A stretch of 23,542 nt of DNA, taken from assembly GCA_002360535.1 (NCBI GenBank), contig DEQR01000081.1, positions 1 to 23,542 on the forward strand, in the 5' to 3' direction. Positions 23,016-23,542 of this stretch are shown here, piece after piece (the first letter of the stretch is position 1; each line of letters begins with the position of its first letter). The position numbers and the translations under genes were made by a program. The DNA is from Thiobacillus sp. UBA3361. Its GTDB lineage: Bacteria > Pseudomonadota > Gammaproteobacteria > Burkholderiales > Thiobacillaceae. A model generated the notes under the pieces. It was not told where the DNA came from. It was given only the letters and a program-made list of their open reading frames with translations, and did no database searches.

Positions 23016-23542
23016 ATGGCAGCTAAAGACGTTCGCTTCGGCGACTCCGCCCGTCACCGCATGGTGGCCGGCGTCAACATCCTGGCCGACGCGGTCAAGG
23101 TGACCCTGGGCCCCAAGGGCCGCAACGTGGTGCTGGACCGCGCCTTCGGCGCCCCCACCGTGACCAAGGACGGCGTTTCCGTGGCCAAGGAAATCGAACT
23201 GAAGGACAAGTTCGAGAACATGGGCGCCCAGATGGTGAAGGAAGTCGCTTCCAAGACCTCCGACGTGGCCGGCGACGGCACCACCACCGCCACCGTGCTG
23301 GCCCAGTCCATCGTCAACGAGGGCATGAAGTTCGTCGCCGCCGGCATGAACCCCATGGACCTGAAGCGCGGCATCGACAAGGCCGTGGTCGCGGTCACCG
23401 AGGAACTGAAGAAGATCTCCAAGCCCTGCACCACCAGCAAGGAGATCGCCCAGGTGGGTTCCATCTCCGCCAACTCCGACCTCTCCATCGGCCAGATCAT
23501 CGCCGACGCCATGGACAAGGTGGGCAAGGAAGGCGTCATCAC
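23016..23542 (+). CDS. groEL: Chaperonin GroEL (Hsp60), 5' part
   Basis: The first 175 codons of GroEL are present; the gene runs off the window (the family is about 545 residues). The start MAAKDVRFGDSARHRMVAGV, the ATP-binding VKVTLGPKGRNVVLD and the VAGDGTTTATVLAQ segment, with its catalytic aspartate, are intact. AAGGAGAG precedes the ATG at 23016 and 46 bases separate it from groES, so the two form one operon. GroEL forms the double-ring ATP-driven folding chamber. Confidence 0.98.
   Translation, partial: MAAKDVRFGDSARHRMVAGVNILADAVKVTLGPKGRNVVLDRAFGAPTVTKDGVSVAKEIELKDKFENMGAQMVKEVASKTSDVAGDGTTTATVLAQSIVNEGMKFVAAGMNPMDLKRGIDKAVVAVTEELKKISKPCTTSKEIAQVGSISANSDLSIGQIIADAMDKVGKEGVI

Overview
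The window is a GC-rich, gene-dense bacterial chromosome segment, most likely from a betaproteobacterium (Rhodocyclales/Nitrosomonadales-like). The pointers are a diheme cytochrome c4 divergent from engB with hemB next, a YcgR/PilZ protein, a PEP-CTERM protein with a PrsT-type TPR lipoprotein, and a groESL operon carrying both a sigma-32 promoter and a CIRCE operator. This assignment is inference from gene content; no marker such as rRNA is present.

Layout. (1) 1-3562 is housekeeping: the first codons of a leftward gene, cytochrome c4 (-), engB (+), hemB (+) and ycgR (-, overlapping the end of hemB by 3 nt). (2) 3687-10414 is a lipid- or metabolite-like biosynthetic block: a FeeM-type/exosortase-associated N-acyltransferase, then a tightly coupled operon of a PP-loop amidotransferase-like protein, a long-chain acyl-CoA synthetase, a thioester-reductase-type SDR and a 4-cresol dehydrogenase/vanillyl-alcohol-oxidase-type flavoprotein. 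(3) 10415-11911 holds a monocistronic PEP-CTERM gene behind a perfect -24/-12 sigma-54 promoter, closed by a strong terminator. (4) 11964-19626 holds a membrane hexapeptide acyltransferase, a GT1-type glycosyltransferase, a LolA-like periplasmic protein, a MacB/LolD-type ATPase, an outer-membrane beta-barrel protein and two FtsX/MacB-type permeases. (5) prsT (19700-22483, -) lies directly upstream of the two permeases. (6) groES and the start of groEL close the window.

How the genes may work together (inference). Acid activation (acyl-CoA synthetase) plus reduction (thioester reductase) resembles a split carboxylic-acid/fatty-acyl reductase. With N-acylation, amidation, flavin oxidation, O-acylation and glycosylation functions nearby, the block could make a modified lipid or acyl-conjugated small molecule. 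The ATPase, two non-identical permeases, LolA-like carrier and outer-membrane barrel would form a Lol/MacB-like route across the envelope. Linkage to prsT and a sigma-54-controlled PEP-CTERM gene ties it to the exosortase/extracellular-matrix programme, although no exosortase gene is in the window. The chemical product and cargo cannot be read from the sequence.

No rRNA, tRNA, CRISPR array, transposase or prophage gene was seen.
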